Under the pieces are notes generated by a model that worked only from the letters and a program-made list of their open reading frames with translations, had not been told where the DNA came from and did not search any database. 47,363 nucleotides of DNA from a gamma proteobacterium symbiont of Ctena orbiculata (lineage in GTDB: Bacteria > Pseudomonadota > Gammaproteobacteria > Chromatiales > Chromatiaceae), in assembly GCA_003094555.1 (NCBI GenBank), contig NATW01000127.1, positions 1 through 47,363 of the forward strand. The letters are read 5' to 3'. Positions 35,260 to 43,527 of the stretch are shown piece by piece (within the stretch, counting starts at the first letter, position 1; each line of letters opens with the position of its first letter). The translations under genes and the position numbers were made by a program.

Positions 35260-35293
35260 TGACATTTTGTCATTTAAGTATGACCATTTGTCA
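35260..35293. promoter_or_regulatory. Tandem TGACA-N3-TGTCA dyads upstream of the AOR operon
   Basis: TGACA-TTT-TGTCA (35260-35272) is a perfect dyad, and TGACC-ATT-TGTCA (35281-35293) repeats it with one change. Their centres are 21 bases apart, two helical turns, so a dimeric activator would bind twice on the same face. A partial third copy (TTTGTCC) lies at 35297-35303. The sites are about 130-150 bases upstream of the predicted transcription start. Confidence 0.6.
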
Positions 35294-35407
35294 TTATTTG
35301 TCCCTATTTTCCCGCAATTATCAGCTGCCGATTTTTTTCACTGAAATATTTGATCTCTAAAAATTTCCCAACTAACCTTCAACTGTGCACTCACCAGATT
35401 CCGGCTG

Positions 35408-35530
35408 TATAACGGAGATACTTGTGAGTGATCAAACATCTTCTACGCCAATTCGACTCGCCCATAAGCCTTGGTAGCTGCTTTTTACTGAGGAGGTGAT
35501 CACTCGTACAGACAATAATTAAAACGTCTG
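35408..35530 (+). ncRNA. Candidate structured leader RNA (riboswitch-like) of the AOR operon
   Basis: TATAAC (35408-35413) would start transcription near 35420. Directly after it, 35423-35434 pairs with 35497-35508 to give a 12-pair stem; the core GAGTGATCA/TGATCACTC is perfect and the ends use G-U pairs. Beyond a four-base bulge, TCTTCT (35439-35444) pairs with AGGAGG (35491-35496), and GCCAA (35447-35451) pairs with TTGGT (35471-35475). CAGAC/GTCTG (35509-35513 and 35526-35530) then forms a small hairpin ahead of T-rich sequence. The layout is that of an aptamer followed by an expression platform. Because the operon encodes a tungsten/molybdopterin enzyme, a Moco/Tuco riboswitch is the first hypothesis. 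I could not match its consensus from memory. Confidence 0.5.
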
Positions 35531-35614
35531 TGTTTTGCCGGGTTAGAAGTCAGACCAAGTTAATCAATAAAATTACTATGCCTTAATTTTTTTAAAGTTG
35601 GGAAGGAGAACAAT

Positions 35615-36094
35615 ATGCTCAGGTCCCTTTTGATCGATGCGGAAAAATGTACCGGATGCGTACAATGCGAATTGGCGTGTTCCTATGAAAATGAGGGGGT
35701 ATTCAACCCCGCTAAATCGCGAATCAGGGTTTTTACATTTCACCATGAAGGGCGTTTTGTTCCCTATACATGTACCCAATGTGCAGAAGCCTGGTGTATG
35801 CAGGCCTGTCCTGTCGATGCCATCACACTGGATGCCGACTCAGGTGCAAAGGTAATCAATGACTCGGTGTGCGTTGGTTGCAAGGTGTGCACCATTGCCT
35901 GTCCCTTTGGCACGGTCAACTACAGCAGTGATAACGGAAAGGTTATCAAATGTGATCTCTGTGGCGGAGATCCGGCCTGTGCCAAGGCCTGTCCGACGGC
36001 TGCGATCACCTATGTGGACGCGGATCAGACGGGATTTGAAAAGATGCGTGCCTGGGCGGGTAAAACCGACGCCGGCAGCGCTGCAAGCGCATAA
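35615..36094 (+). CDS. aorA: AOR-associated 4Fe-4S electron-transfer subunit (AorA-like)
   Basis: A 159-residue ferredoxin-type protein of the DMSO-reductase/HybA-like group with four cysteine clusters: CTGCVQCELAC near residue 12, CTQCAEAWCMQACP near residue 53, CVGCKVCTIACP near residue 88, and CDLCGGDPACAKACP near residue 111. Four 4Fe-4S centres are expected. It carries electrons between the catalytic subunit and the FAD subunit in the AorABC type of aldehyde oxidoreductase. GGAGAA precedes the start. The stop lies 17 bases before the catalytic gene. Confidence 0.87.
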   Translation: MLRSLLIDAEKCTGCVQCELACSYENEGVFNPAKSRIRVFTFHHEGRFVPYTCTQCAEAWCMQACPVDAITLDADSGAKVINDSVCVGCKVCTIACPFGTVNYSSDNGKVIKCDLCGGDPACAKACPTAAITYVDADQTGFEKMRAWAGKTDAGSAASA

Positions 36095-36111
36095 TCTGGA
36101 GGTAAATAGCT

Positions 36112-37965
36112 ATGTCATGGGCTGGAAAAATTCTTCGCGTCAACCTGACTCAAGGTACCTGCACCACCGAGGCACTCAATCGACAATGGGCACAGGAGTA
36201 TCTTGGGCAACGGGGTTTGGCAAGTAAATATCTGGTCGAGGAGATCGATCCGCAAGTCGATCCACTGAGTCCCGAAAACAAGATGATAATGACCACTGGA
36301 CCCTTGACCGGGACCATGGCTGCAACCAGCGGCCGCTACTCGGTGGTTACCAAGGGGCCACTCACCAATTGTATAGCCTGTTCCAATTCCGGCGGGTTCA
36401 TCGGTGCCGAAATGCGCTTCGCCGGATGGGATATGATCATATTTGAAGGTAAATCCCCAAAGCCGGTCTATCTCTATATCGTCAACGACAAGGTGGAGCT
36501 GCTCTCCGCCGAAGAGATCTGGGGCACCAGTGTCTGGCACACTGATGAGTGGCTGCATGCCAAGCACCAGGACCCGATGCTGCGTATTGCCGCTGTTGGG
36601 CGTTCAGCGGAAGCGGGCTGTCTCTATGCGGCTATAGTGAATGATCTACACCGGGCGGCGGGCAGGTCCGGTGTCGGTACCGTCATGGCTTCCAAGAATC
36701 TCAAGGCAGTGGCGATCCGCGGCACCAATGGGGTCGGCAATGTCAAGGATTTTGGAAGATTCATGCAGGCGGTCAATGATGGCAAAAAGGTGCTTGCCGA
36801 TAACGCGGTCACCGGACAGGGACTGCCTACCTATGGTACCCAGGTGTTGATGAACGTGATCAATGAGATGGGCGCCTTACCGACCCGTAACATGAAGGAA
36901 GTACAGTTCGAAGGGGCGGACAAGGTCTCAGGTGAGGCGATGCATGAGAATAGAGCCTCCGATGGCAAACCCAACCTGACCACCAATGCCGGCTGCTTCG
37001 GTTGCACCATCGCCTGTGGCAGGATCTCCACCATCGACAGGGGGCATTTCTCCATTGAGAACAAGCCCGAGTACTGGGGCAATTCCGGTGGCCTGGAATA
37101 TGAAGCGGCCTGGGCCATGGGACCGGATACCGGTGTCGATGATCTGGATGCATTGACCTATGTTAACTTCCTCTGCAACGAGGACGGTTTTGATCCGATC
37201 TCCTTCGGTGCCACCCTCGCTGCCGCCATCGAACTCTACAAGATCGGTGCCATTACCACCGAACAAACCGGTGGCAAGGAGCTGGACTTCGGTTCCGCGG
37301 AGGCACTGGTCTGGGGTGCCGAGACGCTGGTCTCAGGCGAGGGCTTCGGCAAGGACCTTGGGCTGGGGTCGAAACGTCTGTGTGAAAAGTACGGACACCC
37401 GGAACTCTCCATGACGGTCAAGGGACAGGAGTTCCCCGCCTATGATCCACGGGGCATACAGGGGATGGGGCTTGCCTATGCCACCTCGAATCGTGGCGCC
37501 TGCCATTTGCGGGGTTATACCGTGGCTTCTGAAGTCCTCGGCATTCCGGAGAAGACCGATCCACTGGAGACCGAGGGTAAGGCCGGACTGGTAAAGGCAT
37601 TTCAGGATGCCACCGCCGCGGTGGATTCCAGTGGTCTGTGTCTGTTCACCACCTTTGCCTGGTCGTTGGAGGATATCGCACCCCAGGTGGATGCAGCCTG
37701 TGAAGGCGACTGGAGTGCGGAGCGCCTGGCGGAACTGGGTGAACGGGTATGGAACATGGAACGGGACTTCAATCTGCGTGCCGGTCTGACCGCTGCGGAT
37801 GACACCCTGCCGCAACGTTTACTCAAAGAGGCGGCGAAAACCGGACCTGCTGAGGGGCGTGTCAATGACCTGGACAAGATGCTGCCCGAGTATTATGAAC
37901 TGCGCGGCTGGTCCACGGACGGTACACTCACCGATGAAACCCGCCAACGGCTCGGCCTGACCTGA
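36112..37965 (+). CDS. aorB: Tungsten-type aldehyde:ferredoxin oxidoreductase, catalytic subunit (AorB-like)
   Basis: A 617-residue enzyme of the AOR family, which oxidises aldehydes to acids, or reduces acids in reverse, at a tungsten bis-pterin centre. The N-terminal domain begins AGKILRVNLTQGT, with TGPLTGTMAATSGRYSVVTKGPLT as the AOR_N block. The 4Fe-4S ligands are Cys295, Cys298 and Cys302 (CFGCTIACG) and Cys510 in the DxxGLC motif (DSSGLC). The cofactor-contacting phrases PEYWGNSGGLEYEA and YDPRGIQGMGLAYATSNRGACH are intact. Length fits benzoyl- or aromatic-aldehyde AORs. The genes on either side encode its electron-transfer partners. Confidence 0.94.
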   Translation: MSWAGKILRVNLTQGTCTTEALNRQWAQEYLGQRGLASKYLVEEIDPQVDPLSPENKMIMTTGPLTGTMAATSGRYSVVTKGPLTNCIACSNSGGFIGAEMRFAGWDMIIFEGKSPKPVYLYIVNDKVELLSAEEIWGTSVWHTDEWLHAKHQDPMLRIAAVGRSAEAGCLYAAIVNDLHRAAGRSGVGTVMASKNLKAVAIRGTNGVGNVKDFGRFMQAVNDGKKVLADNAVTGQGLPTYGTQVLMNVINEMGALPTRNMKEVQFEGADKVSGEAMHENRASDGKPNLTTNAGCFGCTIACGRISTIDRGHFSIENKPEYWGNSGGLEYEAAWAMGPDTGVDDLDALTYVNFLCNEDGFDPISFGATLAAAIELYKIGAITTEQTGGKELDFGSAEALVWGAETLVSGEGFGKDLGLGSKRLCEKYGHPELSMTVKGQEFPAYDPRGIQGMGLAYATSNRGACHLRGYTVASEVLGIPEKTDPLETEGKAGLVKAFQDATAAVDSSGLCLFTTFAWSLEDIAPQVDAACEGDWSAERLAELGERVWNMERDFNLRAGLTAADDTLPQRLLKEAAKTGPAEGRVNDLDKMLPEYYELRGWSTDGTLTDETRQRLGLT

Positions 37966-37983
37966 TACAGGGAGAGATGTCAG

Positions 37984-39231
37984 ATGCACTATATCGTAAT
38001 CGGTGCCGGGCCAGCAGGCGTTACCGCCTGTGAAACCCTACGCAGTAAGGATCCCACCGGTCAGATTACTCTGATCGGTGAGGAGCCTGAGCCACCCTAT
38101 TCCCGGATGGCCATCCCCTACCTGTTGGTAGAACAGATAGATGAATCGGGTACCTATCTGCGCAAGACCGAGGGTCACTACCAGCAGAACCGCATCGAGC
38201 ATATCAGGATGCCTGTGACCGAGGTGAATCCGCAACAGCATCGGGTCACCCTGTCCGATGGAAGCAGCCTGGAATATGATCGTCTGTTGATCGCTACCGG
38301 CGCGACGCCGTTGAAGCCGCCAATCCCAGGCATAGAGTTGGACGGAATCCACAACTGTTGGACCCTGGAGGATGCCCGGGCCATTGTCGCCCGTGCCAAA
38401 CCGGGATCGCCGGTGGTACTGATCGGGGCCGGATTCATCGGTTGCATCATCCTCGAATCCCTGGTGGAGCGGGACGTGAAACTCAGCGTCGTGGAGAAGG
38501 GTGACCGGATGGTTCCGCGCATGATGGATAACGTTGCCGGCAATCTGTTGAAGAGCTGGTGTGAAAACAGGGGTGTAAGAATCCTCACCAGCAGCGGCGT
38601 AGTGGGCTTTACCAGGATGGGCAATGGTGTGAGCGTCAACCTGGATAGTGGTGAAAGCCTCTCAGCAGAGCTGGTGATCACCGCCATGGGTGTGCGCGCG
38701 AATATCGACTTCCTGGCCGGTTCAGGGATTGAGACCGATCAGGGTATCCTGGTGAACGAACATCTGCAGTCCAACTGGAAAGATGTCTTTGCTGCCGGGG
38801 ATGTGGCCCAGGGGCGGGATTTCTCCACCGGTGCCGATACGGTACAGGCGATTCAACCCACCTCGGTGGAACATGGTCGCATTGCCGCAATCAACATGGT
38901 CAAGTCGGATTCGATAACCCATCACGGCAGCCTCAATATGAATGTCCTGGATACCCTGGGCCTGATTTCGAGCTCATTCGGTCAGTGGATGGGGATTGAG
39001 GGTGGTGAGCAGGCAACCCTTTTGGATGAGAGTGAGTTTCGTTATATGCAGCTGCAATTCAACGGAGACTATCTGATCGGTGCCAGTACCCTCGGGCATA
39101 CCCAGCATATCGGTGTGCTCAGGGGGTTGATACGCAGTCGCGTCCCCCTGGGTGAGTGGAAGGATCGGTTGATGAAGGATCCAACCCGGTTGATGGAGGC
39201 TTATCTGGGATCCGTGCAGGGTGTAAGTTGA
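37984..39231 (+). CDS. aorC: FAD-dependent NAD(P)H-oxidising subunit of the AOR complex (AorC-like)
   Basis: A 415-residue flavoprotein of the pyridine-nucleotide-disulfide oxidoreductase group (nitrite reductase large-subunit/NorW-like). FAD binding is in IVIGAGPAGVTACE, with IATGATPLKPPIPG. NAD binding is in VVLIGAGFIGCIILESL, and the FAD C-terminal contact in VFAAGDVAQGRDF. It gives the AOR complex an NAD(P)-linked or quinone-linked entry of electrons. It begins 19 bases after the catalytic gene and ends a few bases before the MoaD-like gene. Confidence 0.87.
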   Translation: MHYIVIGAGPAGVTACETLRSKDPTGQITLIGEEPEPPYSRMAIPYLLVEQIDESGTYLRKTEGHYQQNRIEHIRMPVTEVNPQQHRVTLSDGSSLEYDRLLIATGATPLKPPIPGIELDGIHNCWTLEDARAIVARAKPGSPVVLIGAGFIGCIILESLVERDVKLSVVEKGDRMVPRMMDNVAGNLLKSWCENRGVRILTSSGVVGFTRMGNGVSVNLDSGESLSAELVITAMGVRANIDFLAGSGIETDQGILVNEHLQSNWKDVFAAGDVAQGRDFSTGADTVQAIQPTSVEHGRIAAINMVKSDSITHHGSLNMNVLDTLGLISSSFGQWMGIEGGEQATLLDESEFRYMQLQFNGDYLIGASTLGHTQHIGVLRGLIRSRVPLGEWKDRLMKDPTRLMEAYLGSVQGVS

Positions 39232-39235
39232 GTCG

Positions 39236-39496
39236 ATGTCCGAAGTAACAGTCGAGTTCAAACTCTATGCTTCATTAATGGACTATCTACCAGCGGGTGC
39301 ACACAATCATGCCATCAAGGTGAAGCTGTCTGAAGGTGCAACCGTGTTTGATGTAATGGATCGCTACCAGGTCCCTCGCGAACAGGCCCACCTGGTTGTG
39401 TGCAACGGCGTGTTCATGCCTCCCTCTCAGCGCCAGGCCTATCAGTTGCAGGATGGGGATGTAATCGCTCTCTGGCCGCCGGTTGCCGGCGGCTAG
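39236..39496 (+). CDS. MoaD/ThiS-family sulfur carrier in the AOR operon
   Basis: An 86-residue ubiquitin-like sulfur carrier. VTVEFKLYASLMDYLP starts the fold, DVMDRYQVPREQAHLVVCNG is the middle, and IALWPPVAGG ends in the di-glycine that is adenylated and thiocarboxylated. A MoaD-like protein beside AOR genes is common and probably serves pterin-dithiolene assembly for the tungsten cofactor. The start is five bases after the stop of the FAD subunit. Confidence 0.88.
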   Translation: MSEVTVEFKLYASLMDYLPAGAHNHAIKVKLSEGATVFDVMDRYQVPREQAHLVVCNGVFMPPSQRQAYQLQDGDVIALWPPVAGG

Positions 39497-39557
39497 ATGG
39501 CACGCCACCCGTTATGTGGCATGCTAGAGTCGCCTCGCCGCACACAGGGTTTAAAGA

Positions 39558-39851
39558 ATGCAGTCTAGCGCCAGCCGGACGATGACAATTTCCCAGGCCG
39601 AGTTTTTACGCAGCCTGTTGCCGCTCACCCGCTACTACCAGATAGAGATTGATGAAACCGCAGGGGAGGTGGCTATCTTCCATCGGACATTCAGAGCCGG
39701 TTTGCAATTGCATATGAACAATCCACTGAAGATTGGTTCGCTCAGCATGCCATCCTTACAGGTGGATTTTCATTTTAAAGATTCTGATACAGATGAAGTC
39801 GCAAGGTTTTGGTCGAGATTTGATCTTTGCTTCAGACGTGGAGGAGGGTGA
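39558..39851 (+). CDS. Small unknown protein ending in Gly-Gly-Gly
   Basis: A 97-residue reading frame without a family I recognise. It has one aromatic-rich C-terminal region (VARFWSRFDLCFRRGGG) and a QVDFHFKDSDTDE stretch, and no signal peptide or membrane helix. The glycine end recalls ubiquitin-like carriers, but the rest does not look like a MoaD fold to my eye. A second start at 39582 (MTISQAEF) is equally likely. It sits between the MoaD-like gene and the cofactor-carrier gene on the same strand. Confidence 0.6.
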   Translation: MQSSASRTMTISQAEFLRSLLPLTRYYQIEIDETAGEVAIFHRTFRAGLQLHMNNPLKIGSLSMPSLQVDFHFKDSDTDEVARFWSRFDLCFRRGGG

Positions 39852-39976
39852 ATTAGCCAATAAATTACTGATCATATGAAAAGTGAGCCCTATAAATCAG
39901 TGCAGCAAGGTATGGTGCACAGTTATACATGCATCGATTCGCTGCTCATGACCTATAACTACATTAGGTTTGTATT

Positions 39977-40429
39977 GTGTTGAAAATCGTATCAGGCGCG
40001 CAGACGGGTGTGGACAGGGCCGCATTGGATGCGGCAATGGCATGTGGCCTCGAGGTGGGTGGATGGTGCCCTCAAGGCCGCCTGGCTGAAGATGGTGTCA
40101 TTCCCGATCGCTATCCGGTAACCGAGTTGGCCGATGCAGGATACAGTGAACGAACCCTGCAAAATGTCATCGATAGTGACGCTACACTGATCATCTATTT
40201 TGGTTATATCTCAGGCGGTACGGAGCAGACCCTCAGCTACTGTATTGCAGAAGAGAGACCCTACCTATTGATCGATGCCGAGGAGCTGAGTAGGCAGCGA
40301 GCAGGGGAAAGAGTCAGGAGATTCATCACTGACAAAGGGGTAAACGTATTGAATGTTGCGGGACCGCGGGCGAGTGGGGAGACTCGGGCATATGACTATA
40401 CAAGAGCGGTTATCGCATCGCTGTCGTAG
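39977..40429 (+). CDS. Putative molybdenum(-cofactor) carrier, cpYpsA family
   Basis: A 150-residue protein of the putative molybdenum carrier family (a circularly permuted YpsA-like Rossmann protein). The family phrases are VSGAQTGVDRAALDAAM, GGWCPQGRLAEDGVIPDRYPV, SDATLIIYFGYISGGTEQT and LNVAGPRASGE. Related carriers are thought to bind molybdopterin or related nucleotide. GTG at 39977 starts the frame with TTG AAA next. Proximity to a tungsten enzyme operon fits a role in cofactor storage or delivery. Confidence 0.83.
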   Translation: MLKIVSGAQTGVDRAALDAAMACGLEVGGWCPQGRLAEDGVIPDRYPVTELADAGYSERTLQNVIDSDATLIIYFGYISGGTEQTLSYCIAEERPYLLIDAEELSRQRAGERVRRFITDKGVNVLNVAGPRASGETRAYDYTRAVIASLS

Positions 40430-40482
40430 CATGCCCCTGGCTGTAATTGCTCCAAGGATGAAGTGATCAACATGGATTAGAT

Positions 40483-41238
40483 ATGGACAAGAAAAACGCA
40501 TTGATTACCGGCAACAGCAGTGGCCTCGGCCTGGGACTCAGCGAAGTCTTGCTGGCCCATGGCTACAAGGTATTCGGCTGTAGCCGGCGGGGCTGTGACC
40601 TGGCGGGTGATGTGGTGGATATACGCTGTGATCTTAGCCGATTTGACACCATTGGGGAGAAGCTGGAGCAACTGCTGCAAGGGGTTGGGGCGTTGCAACT
40701 GGTGGTGCTCAATGCCGGTATCCTGGGTGAGATCAAACATATCAGCGAGACCTCATTGGATGAGCTGCAACAGATCATGGATATCAATCTCTGGTCGAAC
40801 AAGATCATCCTGGATTGGTTGCTCCAGTCGGGTATCAGAATCGATCAGATCCTGCTGCTCTCATCGGGTGCTGCCGTGTTGGGCAACAAGGGGTGGGGTG
40901 GTTATGCCCTGTCGAAGTGTGCCCTGAACATGCTCGGACGTCTCTATGCCCACGAATTTCAGGCTACCCACATCGCTTCCATCGCCCCCGGCCTGATCGA
41001 ATCGAGCATGATGGACTATTTGTGTACCCAAGCGGACAGCACCGAGTTTCCCGCATTGCAACGGCTGCAGCAGGCAAGAAAGGATGGTCTCGTTCTCTCG
41101 CCGGTTGAGGGGGCTGAACGGATCCTGGAAACCTTGCCGCGCCTGAAAGAGTTTGAAAGCGGCAGCTATATCGATCTCAGGCAGATTCTGGCCCCGGATG
41201 AGTATCAGGCACTGATCGAGGCGAGAAACAGGCCATGA
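40483..41238 (+). CDS. Short-chain dehydrogenase/reductase
   Basis: A 251-residue SDR. The NAD(P)-binding glycine motif is TGNSSGLGLGL (residues 9-19), the NAG block is VLNAGILG, the catalytic serine is in LLLSSGAAV, and YALSK carries the tyrosine and lysine. IASIAPGLIESSMM follows. The phrase FGCSRRGCDL suggests NADPH preference through the arginine pair. The substrate is unknown. Its stop codon overlaps the start of the next gene (ATGA). Confidence 0.9.
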   Translation: MDKKNALITGNSSGLGLGLSEVLLAHGYKVFGCSRRGCDLAGDVVDIRCDLSRFDTIGEKLEQLLQGVGALQLVVLNAGILGEIKHISETSLDELQQIMDINLWSNKIILDWLLQSGIRIDQILLLSSGAAVLGNKGWGGYALSKCALNMLGRLYAHEFQATHIASIAPGLIESSMMDYLCTQADSTEFPALQRLQQARKDGLVLSPVEGAERILETLPRLKEFESGSYIDLRQILAPDEYQALIEARNRP

Positions 41239-42086
41239 CACTGCCGCCGGTATTGCGCGAGATGTTGCTCCTGCTATCGCTGATCCTGCTTTTGTTTCTG
41301 GCAGTCACCCTATACCTCTATCTTAACCAGACTAATCTGATTCATCTGCCAGATCTACCATCCAGGCGTGTGGCTGCTACGCCGCACCAGGTAGGATTGG
41401 CTTTTGAGTCGGTTTACCTGATGACTGAGGATAATGTGAAACTGCACGGCTGGTTCCTGCCCCATGAACAGCCACGGGGGACCTTGCTCTTCTTTCACGG
41501 CAATGCCGGCAATATATCCCATCGCTTGGAGTCACTGGCCCTTTTCAGTGAATTAGGCCTGGCTGTATTTATTTTTGATTACCGCGGTTATGGCAAGAGT
41601 GAAGGAAGACCGTCCGAGAAGGGGATTTACCGGGATGCAGAGGCGGCATGGCGCTACCTGACAGAGACAAGGGGAGTGCAGGAGGGAGAGATCCTGCTAT
41701 TCGGTCGCTCGTTCGGTGGAGCGGTTGCTGCTTATATGGCTGAGAAAAAATCGCCCATGGGCCTGGTGTTGGAATCCACTTTCACCTCCGTGCCCGACAT
41801 GGCGGCCGAGCTCTATCCATGGCTGCCCGTGCGTTGGTTGGCGAAATACCAGTACAATACAATGCAGCGTATAGTGACCATCAACAGTCCGGTAATGGTC
41901 ATTCATAGTCGTAATGATGAGATTATTCCTTTCCACCATGGTCGACTCCTTTTTGAGGGAGCCAATGACCCGAGACGTTTTGTTGAGCTGAGCGGGGACC
42001 ATAACAATGGTTTCATGCAGGAGCTTGATCGATACAGGGATCACTGGGATGATTTTATTCGCTTTGCCAACAAAGAGCAGATCTGA
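41235..42086 (+). CDS. Membrane-anchored alpha/beta hydrolase
   Basis: A 283-residue hydrolase of the ABHD13/YfhR-like group. One N-terminal membrane helix (LLLLSLILLLFLAVTLYLYL) anchors the protein. The HGNAG oxyanion segment, nucleophile GRSFGG (serine in the elbow), acid region IHSRNDEIIPF and histidine in SGDHNNGF complete the catalytic set. The periplasmic or cytoplasmic face of the domain is not certain. It overlaps the SDR gene by four bases and pyruvate kinase by one base, so all three are coupled. Confidence 0.88.
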   Translation: MTLPPVLREMLLLLSLILLLFLAVTLYLYLNQTNLIHLPDLPSRRVAATPHQVGLAFESVYLMTEDNVKLHGWFLPHEQPRGTLLFFHGNAGNISHRLESLALFSELGLAVFIFDYRGYGKSEGRPSEKGIYRDAEAAWRYLTETRGVQEGEILLFGRSFGGAVAAYMAEKKSPMGLVLESTFTSVPDMAAELYPWLPVRWLAKYQYNTMQRIVTINSPVMVIHSRNDEIIPFHHGRLLFEGANDPRRFVELSGDHNNGFMQELDRYRDHWDDFIRFANKEQI

Positions 42087-43525
42087 TGACAGCACTTCCA
42101 ATACGCAAGACCAAGATAGTGGCCACCATCGGTCCCGCTTCCGATTCGGTCGATACCCTAGAAGAGATGATCGTGGCGGGAATGAGTGTTGCCCGGCTGA
42201 ATCTCTCCCACGGGAGTTATGCAGAGCACAGTCAGCGTATCCAACGTATCCGTCAGGCGTCTGAAAATCTGCACATACCGGTTGCGATCATGATCGACAC
42301 CCGGGGTGTGGAGATCCGCACCGGTAAGATACCCCAGGGGAGTCTTGAACTGACCTCGGGTGATAGCTTTTCCATCTTCACCGATGGTCGTAGCGGTGAC
42401 CAGCAAGGGGTTTCAGTGACCTACCAGCGCCTGCACCAGGAGGTGAATCCCGGGGATGTGATCCTGCTCGATGATGGGGCACTGGAGCTGACGGTGCAAT
42501 CGATCCTTGACCGGGAGGTTCGTTGCAAGGTCGTCTTGGGTGGCATGTTGAAGGAAAACAAGGGAGTCAATCTGCCGAATACCCAACTCTCCATGACGGT
42601 GGTGGAGCCGGAACATCGCGACGACATACTGCAGGAACTCTCGTTTGCGGCGGAAAACGATGTGGACTATATCGCGGCGTCATTTATTCAGGATGCCGAT
42701 GAGGTGAACCGGATGCGGGAAATCCTCATCGGGAAAGAGGTCGATATCCCGATTATCGCCAAGATCGAAAATCGTGCGGGTATCAATAATCTCGAATCCA
42801 TCGTTGCGGCGGCGGATGGGATTATGGTGGCGCGGGGCGATATGGGGGTGGAACTGCCTATGGCGGATGTGCCGAGCATGCAGAAAAAGATCATCCGCAT
42901 TACGGTAAGCAATGGCAAACCCGTGATCACCGCGACCCAGATGCTGGCCTCCATGGAACACAATCCAAAACCGACACGCGCCGAGGCGAGTGATGTGGCG
43001 AATGCCATTCTGGATGGCTCCTCTGCGGTTATGCTGTCGGGTGAGTCGGCCATGGGCGACTACCCGGTGGAAGCGGTCAAAACCATGGACATGTTGGCGA
43101 TCCGTACCGAGGCTTCGCTACGGGAATACGGTTATCTGCAGCATATCATTCCTCACCCCTCCAACGTGGTCACCGAGGCGGTCAGCCATTCAACGGTCGA
43201 CATGGCCGGCCAGCTGAAGGCGGCTGCGATTATCAGCCTCACCGAATCGGGCTTCACCTCCAGGCTGATCTCCAAGCATCGGCCGGAGTGTCCCATTCTC
43301 GCCATTACACAATCCCCCAGGGTGACCAGGCGATTGTGTATGAACTGGGGAGTGATACCCGTTCGCTACGACGAGGAGAGTACGGATGAGGCTAAGATCG
43401 CTTATGGAATAGCGCAGGCACGAAAACGCGGATTACTGGATAGCGGCGATATCGCCATTGCCACCAGCGGGCATAGTCAGATGACCGGGGGTACCGACCT
43501 GATTCGGGTGATGACCGTGGAGTGA
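42086..43525 (+). CDS. pyk: Pyruvate kinase
   Basis: A 479-residue pyruvate kinase, converting phosphoenolpyruvate and ADP to pyruvate and ATP. The family blocks are KTKIVATIGPAS, ARLNLSHGSY, the barrel signature IPIIAKIENRAG (catalytic lysine and glutamate), VARGDMGVEL and VITATQMLASM. The C-terminal allosteric domain runs from about residue 345. It lies in an unusual context, after an SDR and a hydrolase rather than with glycolytic genes. Confidence 0.96.
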   Translation: MTALPIRKTKIVATIGPASDSVDTLEEMIVAGMSVARLNLSHGSYAEHSQRIQRIRQASENLHIPVAIMIDTRGVEIRTGKIPQGSLELTSGDSFSIFTDGRSGDQQGVSVTYQRLHQEVNPGDVILLDDGALELTVQSILDREVRCKVVLGGMLKENKGVNLPNTQLSMTVVEPEHRDDILQELSFAAENDVDYIAASFIQDADEVNRMREILIGKEVDIPIIAKIENRAGINNLESIVAAADGIMVARGDMGVELPMADVPSMQKKIIRITVSNGKPVITATQMLASMEHNPKPTRAEASDVANAILDGSSAVMLSGESAMGDYPVEAVKTMDMLAIRTEASLREYGYLQHIIPHPSNVVTEAVSHSTVDMAGQLKAAAIISLTESGFTSRLISKHRPECPILAITQSPRVTRRLCMNWGVIPVRYDEESTDEAKIAYGIAQARKRGLLDSGDIAIATSGHSQMTGGTDLIRVMTVE

Positions 43526-43527
43526 CC

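Larger units (their letters stand above)
35160..35614 (+). promoter_or_regulatory. Control region and leader of the aldehyde oxidoreductase operon
   Basis: A 455-base region without a gene. A short 61-codon open frame near 35175 has no family character. The left half carries tandem dyads at 35260-35293, the middle a -10-like element at 35408-35413, and the right half the structured leader and a poly-T region ending with the AAGGAGAA ribosome site at about 35600-35607. Confidence 0.7.

Noticed and set aside
35408-35530. Naming the leader a Moco riboswitch
   Set aside because: The stems are evident, but I cannot match the conserved Moco nucleotides from memory, so it stays an unclassified structured leader.
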